Part shown: positions 45,701 to 52,930 of the stretch, one piece after another
How the letters are laid out: each line of letters begins with the position of its first letter
Numbering within the stretch: position 1 is the stretch's first letter
Assembly: GCA_002011075.2 (NCBI GenBank)
Contig: MTMA02000006.1
Location: forward strand, 217,842-281,841
DNA length: 64,000 bases
Reading direction: 5' to 3'
Source: Candidatus Scotarchaeum otlingeri
GTDB lineage: Archaea > Thermoproteota > Nitrososphaeria > Geothermarchaeales > JDFR-13
Notes under the pieces: model-generated
Databases searched by the model: none
What the model saw: only the letters and a program-made list of their open reading frames with translations
What the model was told of the DNA's origin: nothing
Program-made: the position numbers and the translations under genes

Positions 45701-46526
45701 TACTATGACTATATATCTAACCGGGCGATTTGCTAAGAAAGAAGAGTTGGCTGAAAAGGTAGCTAGTAAGTTGATTGAAACACGACTGAGAGATGTTGTA
45801 ACTGAAGCTACTATAGATATAGTAAACAGAACTATCATGTTCGCTCTAAACCCAGAAGCGCTAAGGGAGAAAGATCTAGAGCCTGAAAAAATACTTAAGA
45901 TGTTTACCAAAAAGTATTCTGCCTCTTTAAAGGATAATTATTTGATAATCAAATTGGCAAATAAATCACTTGAGGAAATCAAGAAATATAGGGATCGTTT
46001 CCTAAATAGAATAGTTAGCGGTGTGAAGAGTATTGAACATGTAACTGTTGAGAAAGAAGGTAATGAGTGGGTAATATATACTTCTGGATCAAATCTTAAA
46101 GAGGTTCTAAAAAGACCTGAGGTGGATCATAGAAGGACCGTAACAAATGATATTTTCCAGATATATGAAGTATTAGGTATTGAAGCTGCTAGAAATGCTA
46201 TAATATATGAGTTAAAGAAAACACTTGAAGAGCAAGGATTAGATGTGGATGTAAGGCATTTAATGTTAGTGGCAGATATAATGACTAGAGACGGTGTTAT
46301 AAGACAGACAGGTAGATACGGAATTGTTTCCACTAAAGAGAGTGTATTTTCTAGAGCAGCATTTGAAATAACTGTGCCTGTTTTAAAGAATGCTTCATTA
46401 AGAGGTGAGGAAGATAGATTAAAGGGAGTAACAGAGAATCTTATTGTAGGTTCTCGTGCACCTGTAGGTACGGGACTAGTTGATGTATATATGCAGATAG
46501 GAGAAAGGCGAGGTAGAAAACAATGA
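42744..46526 (+). CDS. rpoA: RNA polymerase subunit A, A' and A'' fused in one polypeptide
   Basis: The largest RNA polymerase subunit as a single 1260-residue ORF. Most Archaea encode A' (about 880 residues) and A'' (about 390 residues) separately. Here the frame runs without interruption from the N-terminal zinc motif ([17 protein letters not shown] near 63-80) through the catalytic [14 protein letters not shown] near 461-474. It continues across the usual split region near residues 835-900 ([15 protein letters not shown], then [15 protein letters not shown]). It then enters the A'' trigger-loop part ([20 protein letters not shown] near 945) and the end of A''. No stop, frameshift or start-like context with Shine-Dalgarno is seen at the junction. 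Start ATG follows AGGTGATTTAAG. Confidence 0.97.
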   Translation: [1260 protein letters not shown]

Positions 46527-46852
46527 TGAGGAAATTCCGAGAAGTGCCGAGGTCTGTGGAGGCTAATCTAAGGATTATAGCTAAAACAGGAAAATTGGAG
46601 ATAGGTTTCAACAACGTGTTATGGATAGCTACCCATCGCCCTAAACAGATTAAGATGATAATAGCATCAAATAATGTACCTGAGGAACTATTGTCTAAGA
46701 TATATCCCATTGCGTCTAATAAGAAGATAAAGATATATAGGTCTAAACGCTCTAATATAGAATTAGGCGAGTCTATTGGACGACCACATTCTGTGTCGCT
46801 ATTGGCGATATTGGATTATGGCTCGGCGCCAGTTAGAGATGAGGAGAGATGA
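46523..46852 (+). CDS. rpl30e: Ribosomal protein L30e (RpoA-linked)
   Basis: A 109-residue protein of the L7Ae/L30e fold in its usual place after rpoA. Blocks: LRIIAKTGKLEIGFNNVLWI near 17-36, KMIIASNNVP near 44-53, and the C-terminal SVSLLAILDYGSA near 90. It overlaps rpoA and nusA by four bases each. Homologs bind kink-turn RNA. Assignment by pattern and synteny is secure. Confidence 0.95.
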   Translation: MMRKFREVPRSVEANLRIIAKTGKLEIGFNNVLWIATHRPKQIKMIIASNNVPEELLSKIYPIASNKKIKIYRSKRSNIELGESIGRPHSVSLLAILDYGSAPVRDEER

Positions 46853-47337
46853 GTAGAGAAATAAAGTTAACAGCGGATGAACTAATGTTAATGTCGATGT
46901 TCCATACATTAACCGGAATACGTCCTATGCATTGCATCCTTGAAGATAATAATGTTTTTTATATCATTGATAAAGAGGATATACCCAAACTTGTTGCAGA
47001 ATCGAGACATATACCAGCCGTCAGGAAAAACATGAAAAAAGGGTCTATAGAAAAAGTAGTTTTCAGGGAGTTGATGAAAGAATTAAACAAAACACTACGA
47101 AAGAATGTTTACATCATAAAATTTTCAAATGATCCTGTGGATTTTCTCCGTAATTTCTTTATGTTACGGTATGACGAGACGATAGACTTAGTTAATCGGG
47201 GAAGTAAAAGATATGCTGTGGTAAAGGTTTTGCCTCGGAGAAGAGGTTTTGTAATAGGTAGGGGTGGGTTTAGAGCTAAGATAGCTAGGGACCTAGCAAA
47301 GAAATATTTTAATCTAGATACAATACTTATAAAGTAA
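46849..47337 (+). CDS. nusA: Transcription factor NusA (archaeal, KH domains only)
   Basis: A 162-residue protein with two KH-type RNA-binding domains and no S1 domain, as is normal in Archaea. The second KH shows VVKVLPRRRGFVIGRGGFRA near 122-142 with the GxxG loop GRGG. Position between rpl30e and rps12 is the conserved archaeal order. Function in transcription elongation or termination is inferred from bacterial NusA. Confidence 0.93.
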   Translation: MSREIKLTADELMLMSMFHTLTGIRPMHCILEDNNVFYIIDKEDIPKLVAESRHIPAVRKNMKKGSIEKVVFRELMKELNKTLRKNVYIIKFSNDPVDFLRNFFMLRYDETIDLVNRGSKRYAVVKVLPRRRGFVIGRGGFRAKIARDLAKKYFNLDTILIK

Positions 47338-47353
47338 ATTGTTTATGGAGGTC

Positions 47354-47370
47354 AAAAAGATTTAAATTTA
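47354..47370 (+). promoter_or_regulatory. Possible promoter TATA before rps12
   Basis: The run aaaaagatttaaattta lies about 50 bases before the rps12 ATG in the only noticeable gap (75 bases) of the operon. It could give ribosomal genes and EF-1 alpha their own transcript. Confidence 0.4.
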
Positions 47371-47412
47371 GCGTTTATAGTCAATTTTCTAGGACTTGGG
47401 AGTGAAATAAAT

Positions 47413-47853
47413 ATGGGCAGAAAATCACCTATGGGGCTATTTGCAGCCAGAAAATTAAGAAGAAAGAGAAAGAATTTTAGATGGAGCGACATACAGTACA
47501 GGCGTAGAATGTTAAGACTAGATGAAAAGGTGGACCCATTAGAAGGTGCCCCTATGGCTAGAGCCATAGTGTTAGAAAAAGTAGGTGTAGAATCTAAGCA
47601 GCCGAACTCTGCCCTCAGAAAGTGTGTACGTGTTCAATTAATAAAAAACGGTAAGATCGTAACCGCTTTTTTACCTGGTGACGGAGCTTTAAATGTAGTT
47701 GATGAACATGATGAAGTTATGATAGAGGGTATAGGCGGGTCACAAGGTCGGGCTATGGGCGACATCCCTGGAGTTAGATATAAAGTATTTCTTGTAAACG
47801 GCGTACCATTAAATAAATTGATTAGAGGAGAAGTGAAGAAGCCGAAGAGGTGA
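47413..47853 (+). CDS. rps12: Ribosomal protein uS12
   Basis: 146 residues, archaeal-type S12 at the decoding centre. Diagnostic [20 protein letters not shown] near 58-77 and [20 protein letters not shown] near 116-135 are intact; the latter corresponds to the conserved loop near the decoding site. A basic N-terminus ([17 protein letters not shown]) is typical. It is followed by rps7 with overlapping or near-overlapping start. Confidence 0.98.
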   Translation: MGRKSPMGLFAARKLRRKRKNFRWSDIQYRRRMLRLDEKVDPLEGAPMARAIVLEKVGVESKQPNSALRKCVRVQLIKNGKIVTAFLPGDGALNVVDEHDEVMIEGIGGSQGRAMGDIPGVRYKVFLVNGVPLNKLIRGEVKKPKR

Positions 47854-47858
47854 CTTTG

Positions 47859-48434
47859 GTGTCGAAAGATATTGAACTCAAATTATTCGGTAGATACTCT
47901 TTTAAAGATGTAAATATAGAAGATGTGGGATTAAAGCAGTATATATCTCTAAAACCCGTGGTTTTACCTTGGAGCGGCGGTAGACATGAACATAAGCGAT
48001 TTGGTAAAGCCCAAGTAAATATCGTTGAGAGACTAGTTAATAAACTAATGCGGCCAGGGAAAATGGGTGGAAAAAAAGCTAAGGCTATGAATATAGTCAA
48101 GTCAGCATTTAAGATTATAGAGTTGGAGACCGGCAAGAATCCCATACAAGTATTGATAGATGCTATCCAATTGGCAGCTCCTTGCGAAGATGTAACTACA
48201 ATCGCATATGGCGGTGCTGTGTATCACGTCTCTGTTGATGTATCACCTCAACGAAGAGTAGATGTGGCCTTAAAGAATATAGTAGTAGGAGCTAAACAAG
48301 CGGCCAAAAACAGTCATATAACTATCGAAGAGGCTTTAGCAAGAGAATTAATATTAGCTAGTAAGGGAGACCCATCAAGCTATGCCATAAGTAAAAGAAT
48401 AGAAATCGAAAGGATCGCCTTATCCTCCCGATAA
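47859..48434 (+). CDS. rps7: Ribosomal protein uS7
   Basis: About 191 residues. Blocks: FGKAQVNIVERLVNKLMRPG near 45-65 and VALKNIVVGAKQAAKNSH near 135-152, ending in the conserved IALSSR. GTG 47859 is chosen since GAGGTGA (47846-47852) fits as ribosome-binding site; GTG 47850, three codons earlier and overlapping the rps12 stop, is the alternative. It nucleates assembly of the 30S head. Confidence 0.96.
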   Translation: MSKDIELKLFGRYSFKDVNIEDVGLKQYISLKPVVLPWSGGRHEHKRFGKAQVNIVERLVNKLMRPGKMGGKKAKAMNIVKSAFKIIELETGKNPIQVLIDAIQLAAPCEDVTTIAYGGAVYHVSVDVSPQRRVDVALKNIVVGAKQAAKNSHITIEEALARELILASKGDPSSYAISKRIEIERIALSSR

Positions 48435-48476
48435 ATAACCTAAAATACATCTATTACTTCTTATTGGATATATCAG

Positions 48477-48543
48477 AAAATATAAATAATTCGATAATTT
48501 ATTAATGAGTGGCTTCATTTTAAAGAATTGGATATTTGAGGTG
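48477..48543 (+). promoter_or_regulatory. EF-1 alpha promoter and Shine-Dalgarno
   Basis: A TATA-like aaaatataaataatt (48477-48491) lies about 60 bases before the EF-1 alpha ATG, and GAGGTG (48538-48543) seven bases before it. This gives an independently transcribed, leadered mRNA for an abundant protein. TATA assignment is by eye. Confidence 0.45.
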
Positions 48544-48550
48544 TAATAAA

Positions 48551-49870
48551 ATGCCACGTGAAAAAGAGCATCTTAACTTAGTAGTAGTGGGGCACGTTGA
48601 CCATGGAAAGTCGACTCTAATGGGTAGACTATTATATGACATTGGTGCAATAGATAATAGGATAATACAGCAATATGAAGAGGAGGCGAGACGCCTTGGC
48701 AAAGAATCATTCAAGTATGCATGGGTTCTCGATAAACTCAAGGAAGAGAGAGAACGAGGCTTAACTATTGATATCTCGTTTTATCGATTCGAAACACCGA
48801 AATACGATTTCACTATTATAGACGCGCCGGGACACAGAGATTTCGTGAAAAACATGATTACTGGTGCTAGCGAGGCCGACTGTGCTATTCTTGTAGTATC
48901 TGCTAAACAAGGCGAATTTGAAGCTGGAATTTCTCCAGGAGGCCAGCTCCGTGAACACGCGTTCTTGCTTAAGACCCTAGGCGTAGATCAATTGACAGTA
49001 GCGGTCAATAAGATGGATGACGCCACTGTGGATTGGAGGCAAGAGAGATACGAAGAGATAAGTAATGAGGTAAGGAGGCTCTTGAAACAAATCGGCTTTA
49101 GAGTCGATAAAATGCCGTTTGTACCCGTTTCAGCATGGACAGGTGACAACGTAGCAAAGAAGTCGGATAAAATGCCTTGGTATAAGGGACCGACGCTCTA
49201 TGAGTCGCTTGATACCTTCGAAGTTCCGCCTAAACCTGTAGACAAACCGTTGAGGTTACCTATTCAAGACGTGTATTCCATCACAGGAGTTGGTACTGTA
49301 CCGGTAGGTAGGATAGAGACAGGTAAGATGAGAACTGGCGAAAAGATAGTCATAATGCCACCAGGAATTGTAACAGAAGTCAAGTCGATAGAGATGCATC
49401 ATACCCGATTGGATGAGGCAATCGCTGGTGACAATATCGGATTTAATGTAAAGGGTGTTTCTAAAAAAGATATTCGTAGGGGCGACATGGTTGGAACGCC
49501 TGATAATGTACCTACCGTTGCAGAAGAATTCATCGGACAGATTATCGTGATATTCCATCCGACCGCCATCGGTGTAGGATACACTCCGGTTATGCATGTT
49601 CATACAGCACAGGTGGCCGTCACATTCGCCGAGCTAATTGCTAAGATAAACCCACGGACAGGAGAGGTCATCGAGAAGAATCCAAGTTTCTTGAAAACTG
49701 GAGATGGAGCGCTTGTTAGATTGAGACCTCTACGCCCTGTTGCTGTAGAGGAATATTCTAATTTCCCAGAAATAGGCAGATTTGCGATTAGAGACATGGG
49801 TACGACGGTGGCTGCTGGAATAATCAAGGAGATCACAAAGAAGGCTGAGGTGAAGCTTAAGACAGTATAG
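48551..49870 (+). CDS. tuf: Elongation factor 1-alpha (aEF1A)
   Basis: The GTPase that delivers aminoacyl-tRNA. 439 residues from [21 protein letters not shown]1 GHVDHGKST near 14, the G2 region [15 protein letters not shown] near 67, G3 [20 protein letters not shown] near 91, G4 NKMD near 153 and G5 near SAWTGDN. Codon use looks slightly richer in G/C (gacgcgccggg, cgtgaacacgcg) than in neighbours, as expected for a highly expressed gene. ATG 48551 is chosen over TTG 48536 by the Shine-Dalgarno and family start. rps10 follows after 30 bases. Confidence 0.98.
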   Translation: MPREKEHLNLVVVGHVDHGKSTLMGRLLYDIGAIDNRIIQQYEEEARRLGKESFKYAWVLDKLKEERERGLTIDISFYRFETPKYDFTIIDAPGHRDFVKNMITGASEADCAILVVSAKQGEFEAGISPGGQLREHAFLLKTLGVDQLTVAVNKMDDATVDWRQERYEEISNEVRRLLKQIGFRVDKMPFVPVSAWTGDNVAKKSDKMPWYKGPTLYESLDTFEVPPKPVDKPLRLPIQDVYSITGVGTVPVGRIETGKMRTGEKIVIMPPGIVTEVKSIEMHHTRLDEAIAGDNIGFNVKGVSKKDIRRGDMVGTPDNVPTVAEEFIGQIIVIFHPTAIGVGYTPVMHVHTAQVAVTFAELIAKINPRTGEVIEKNPSFLKTGDGALVRLRPLRPVAVEEYSNFPEIGRFAIRDMGTTVAAGIIKEITKKAEVKLKTV

Positions 49871-49900
49871 ACACCCAAAACAATTTTTCTGGGGATACAG

Positions 49901-50215
49901 ATGCCGACATTTAAACGTACGAGGATAATTTTGTTAGGGACTAATCACAAGAGTCTAGATCAATTTGTGGATGAAATAAGAAAAATTGCTGAGAAGACAG
50001 GTGCTAGATATTCGGGGCCGGTGTATCTCCCAACAAGACGTATAGTAATACCAACTAGACGCAGTCCATGTGGACAAGGGTCAGAGACATGGGATAAATA
50101 TGAGTTAAGAATTCATAAAAGGCTAATAGATATCGAGCAGAATGAAAGAGCTATGAAACATTTGATTAGACTTCCTGTACCAGATGATGTCTATATAGAA
50201 GTAAGACTTACTTAA
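49901..50215 (+). CDS. rps10: Ribosomal protein uS10
   Basis: 104 residues with GTNHKSLDQFVDEIRKIAEK near 12-31, GPVYLPTRRIVIPTRRSPCG near 38-57 and ELRIHKRLIDIEQNERAM near 66. It closes the str-type operon after EF-1 alpha in the usual archaeal order. A pyrimidine-rich stretch, cagaccccctttttac (50224-50239), follows the stop and may be its transcription terminator. Confidence 0.97.
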   Translation: MPTFKRTRIILLGTNHKSLDQFVDEIRKIAEKTGARYSGPVYLPTRRIVIPTRRSPCGQGSETWDKYELRIHKRLIDIEQNERAMKHLIRLPVPDDVYIEVRLT

Positions 50216-50227
50216 GCGTATCCAGAC

Positions 50228-50237
50228 CCCCTTTTTA
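50228..50237 (+). terminator. Possible T-rich terminator after rps10
   Basis: The run ccccctttttac follows the rps10 stop by about 12 bases. Archaeal terminators are short oligo-T stretches; five T's make this a modest candidate. The rest of 50216-50387 contains no gene I support. Confidence 0.35.
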
Positions 50238-50387
50238 CAGCAAAAATAAATATCAAACTAGTAGTTATTTAGAATATTTTTAATTTAATATGAGAACTAT
50301 TATTAGCGATAATAAAAGAATGAATTTTTATCTCATAATTTTGGTGATATTGAAACTAATACAAGGATATACAACCAATACTAAGAA

Positions 50388-50807
50388 CTATGAAATGTAT
50401 TTCAAAATTATTCTTTCTAATTTAGCTTTTGGCTGCGCACCGACTAACCTCTCTACAGGTTTAGAATTATAAAATATTATAAATGTAGGAATACTCATGA
50501 CCATATACCTAGCGGCTATATCGGGATAATGATCTACATTTACCTTGCCAAATATCATTTTATCTGAATATTTTTTCATTAGTAGATGTATTACTGGCTC
50601 CATGGCTCTACAGGGAGCACACCAAGCAGCCCAGAAATCTACGAACAACGGATATTCCAAGTTTAATACTTTATTAAATAAAGAGGGCGTCAAATTAACC
50701 AGTTTTCCAATATAAGGATGTCCCTTCTTTCTATTCTCTAAATTTTCACCTAAATATTCCTTGAGTTTCTTATCAAGAATTTTCTTTAGTTCTATATCAT
50801 CATCCAT
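50388..50807 (-). CDS. Thioredoxin
   Basis: 139 residues with a thioredoxin fold: WAAWCAPCRAMEPVIHLL contains the WCxPC redox pair near 62-66, and the cis-Pro is in MSIPTFIIFYN near 103. An N-terminal extension of about 30 residues precedes the fold. ATG 50807 is preferred over GTG 50816 since GGTGGTT directly precedes it. It is followed on the same transcript after archease (10-base gap). It probably acts as a general protein disulfide reductant; its reductase is not in the window. Confidence 0.92.
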   Translation of the reverse strand: MDDDIELKKILDKKLKEYLGENLENRKKGHPYIGKLVNLTPSLFNKVLNLEYPLFVDFWAAWCAPCRAMEPVIHLLMKKYSDKMIFGKVNVDHYPDIAARYMVMSIPTFIIFYNSKPVERLVGAQPKAKLERIILKYIS

Positions 50808-50816
50808 AATAACCAC

Positions 50817-51242
50817 CTATAAATCTAAAATATATCTTAGCATGACTTTATCATTTTTTTCGATTTTCATTTCATGATATGTGATTGCTTTTATATGAGT
50901 CTTTGACCCATGTTTTTCCTTAAGATATTCTTCGCCTTTTAGATGGGCGCTCAACTCCCACCCGTTCTGTTTTCTATCAATTCTTATATCAAATTTTTTG
51001 AAAACCAGTCTCTTAGTCTCAAATAAATATATAAGCTCTTCAATCCAATTGTATAACAATTCATATAAGTCGTATCCCTTCACATATACCTCGATACTTA
51101 ATAGCTCATCTATTCTATCATAATATATCATTGTATCATAAAATGCTATGGCTGCATAAGCGAATGCCTCTTCTAGACTATCGCCCCATGCTTCTATATA
51201 GGCATCAGCCATGTAATCTATGAATCTATATCCCCCGACCAT
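50817..51242 (-). CDS. Archease (RtcB RNA ligase activator)
   Basis: 141 residues. Archease helps RtcB ligate tRNA exons after intron removal. The opening GGYRFIDYMADAYIEAWGDS and SLEEAFAYAAIAFYDTM fit the family, as does the Asp that binds metal; the usual HTAD reads YMAD here, which changes the His. Near the end EKHGSKTHIKAITYHEMKIE matches the conserved KAITYH segment. ATG 51242 is selected for GGTGAT four bases upstream. A ligase activator is fitting in a genome with so many tRNA introns. RtcB itself is not in the window. Confidence 0.9.
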   Translation of the reverse strand: MVGGYRFIDYMADAYIEAWGDSLEEAFAYAAIAFYDTMIYYDRIDELLSIEVYVKGYDLYELLYNWIEELIYLFETKRLVFKKFDIRIDRKQNGWELSAHLKGEEYLKEKHGSKTHIKAITYHEMKIEKNDKVMLRYILDL

Positions 51243-51362
51243 ACATATCACCATAATCATTTAATCGGATTAACATAATTTTTATTATTCCAATTTATTA
51301 TTCATAATTGTTGATATAATCTAAAGACTATCTTTTCCTTGAACTCAGATATATCTGCCTAT

Positions 51363-51380
51363 TTTAATATATAAATTTAA
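51363..51380 (+). promoter_or_regulatory. Possible TATA element of tRNA-Ser
   Basis: The A/T-only run tttaatatataaatttaa lies 32-49 bases before the tRNA 5' end and is the best TATA candidate; a short leader is implied. Confidence 0.4.
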
Positions 51381-51411
51381 TTCAATAGCTTTCATTTATT
51401 TGGATTGTGAT

Positions 51412-51531
51412 GCCGGGATGCCCGAGCCGACCAAGGGGTCAGACACTAAAAGGGCTAACCTGGAGCCCATCAAGCCGGATAGCTGATGGGCCCTCGGGCC
51501 CGCGTGGGTTCAAATCCCACTCCCGGCGCCA
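51412..51531 (+). tRNA. tRNA-Ser(GGA) with two introns (30/31 and 37/38)
   Basis: The acceptor stem gccggga (51412-51418) pairs with tcccggc (51521-51527), then G and an encoded CCA. The T-arm is gtggg-ttcaaat-cccac. The long variable arm gggcc-ctcg-ggccc marks a type II tRNA. No continuous anticodon arm exists. Joining tcag (51439-51442) to c (51459) by removing 16 bases (51443-51458), and removing 15 bases (51466-51480), gives a perfect arm: tcagc-CTGGAGA-gctga, anticodon GGA at 51462-51464. That loop is the standard archaeal tRNA-Ser(GGA) loop. The D-loop reads gagccgaccaa, in which the normally invariant G18-G19 is not evident. Confidence 0.88.
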
Positions 51532-51671
51532 ACAATACCAAAGCTATATATCTAGTAAACTTTGTGATTAAATTCATATGTAAAAAGTAGTGGCTACTAT
51601 ATTTTATTGATGCAATAATTTAGCCATATATTATTATTAAGCTAGTTATAACGACTAGGAGTTGCATATCA

Positions 51672-52883
51672 ATGATAGAGATCAGAAATACCTGGTCAGC
51701 GCTGACTAATAATTATTTTCAATCGCTTTTGGCTCTATCATTTGATATATTAGATATAATAGCTGGTATTATTGTAGCTAGCTTCTCCTATTTCTTGACA
51801 ACATATCCTTGGATAATTCTTCTTTATCCTCCAGCATTAACTGTCGTCGGCGATGTATCAGGTGTATTTACAGGTAGATTAACTACCTCCTTGCATTTAG
51901 GAACAATAAAACCTGGGATAAAAGATAATACAGATGAGTATTATAGATTACAGCTCTCCAGTATCATATTGGCTTTAATCAACATCATTATAGTATCTAT
52001 TACCTCCTATTTTGTTGCTATTTCCCTTAATATAAACATCCCTCACCTCTACAGTTTTTTAATTATTAGTTTTCTTATGGTGATTATTCCCTCATTATTC
52101 TCGATATATCTTCTAACTCCATTATTGGGTGGAGTAGCATACCACCGAGGGTTAGACCCAGATATCTTATTATATCCCGTTATATCTACATTAAGTGACA
52201 TCATAACATCATCTTTTTTTATTGTGATTATGATTATCTATATTTTTAATGAATCAGTTCTTTATGTAATCTCGATAGTTTTGATAACTATACTGATAAT
52301 AATATATTACTATTCTCACAAAGGTAAGTGGAGATGGCGGGATTTTATAGTTGAGTATAGAGGAGGGATGATAGCCATTTCATCATTGACGGTACTTAGT
52401 GTTTTTACAGGACGTATTCTTGCGGAGTTAAAGGGAATAATCCATAGATATCCAATAATCCTATTTATCTATCCGTCGCTAATAAAAACTATTGGAGATC
52501 AAGGAGCTATAATATCATCGACAACAACGACTCGTCTTAATTTAGGGAGTATACCCCCTTCTTTAAAAGCAATATTCACTAAAGATGTTTTTATAACTGT
52601 ATTTGCAGCTGTGACGGCAGGCTTAACGGTCACCCTTATCTATACGGGTGGAGCAACTATATACTATAATTTGGGTGCTTTCACCACTATCTTTATTGTA
52701 TATATATTAGCTCTTCATTTACTTGTAACTGTCCCTATTGTTGCCTTAACCGGAATAATATCAATAGCTACTTTCAAATATGGTCTAGATCCAGATAACA
52801 TCACTATTCCATCAATAACTACTTTTTCTGATTTCTCTACTACAATATTACTAGTAATTATGCTTTCCATAGTGATTTTTTGA
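51672..52883 (+). CDS. SLC41/MgtE-type divalent cation transporter, membrane domain only (duplicated)
   Basis: A 403-residue, very hydrophobic protein with ten or so membrane segments in two similar halves. Each half has the MgtE pore pattern: LYPPALTVVGDVSGVFTGRL near 50-70 with LHLGTIKPG, and again FIYPSLIKTIGDQGAIISST near 265-285 with TRLNLGSIPPS. Each ends with GLDPD and an Asp-containing segment (STLSDIIT, TTFSDFST). The cytoplasmic N and CBS domains of bacterial MgtE are missing, so magnesium sensing must differ. The duplication resembles animal SLC41. Mg2+ is the likely substrate. The gap 51532-51671 shows only A/T-rich promoter-like sequence. Confidence 0.85.
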   Translation: MIEIRNTWSALTNNYFQSLLALSFDILDIIAGIIVASFSYFLTTYPWIILLYPPALTVVGDVSGVFTGRLTTSLHLGTIKPGIKDNTDEYYRLQLSSIILALINIIIVSITSYFVAISLNINIPHLYSFLIISFLMVIIPSLFSIYLLTPLLGGVAYHRGLDPDILLYPVISTLSDIITSSFFIVIMIIYIFNESVLYVISIVLITILIIIYYYSHKGKWRWRDFIVEYRGGMIAISSLTVLSVFTGRILAELKGIIHRYPIILFIYPSLIKTIGDQGAIISSTTTTRLNLGSIPPSLKAIFTKDVFITVFAAVTAGLTVTLIYTGGATIYYNLGAFTTIFIVYILALHLLVTVPIVALTGIISIATFKYGLDPDNITIPSITTFSDFSTTILLVIMLSIVIF

Positions 52884-52930
52884 TAAATATGTCAACGAAA
52901 TTATTTTTATATTATATTGAATTTAATTAT

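Noticed and set aside
50290-50472. 60-codon open frame between rps10 and thioredoxin
   Set aside because: Its 3' half is antisense to the thioredoxin C-terminus, with low-complexity A/T-rich sequence and no family.
51443-51480. Reading the 51.4 kb tRNA as tRNA-Leu(CAA) or Leu(TAA)
   Set aside because: Those anticodon candidates lack a matching 5-bp stem or T33; only the Ser(GGA) reading with two introns gives a perfect arm and standard loop.
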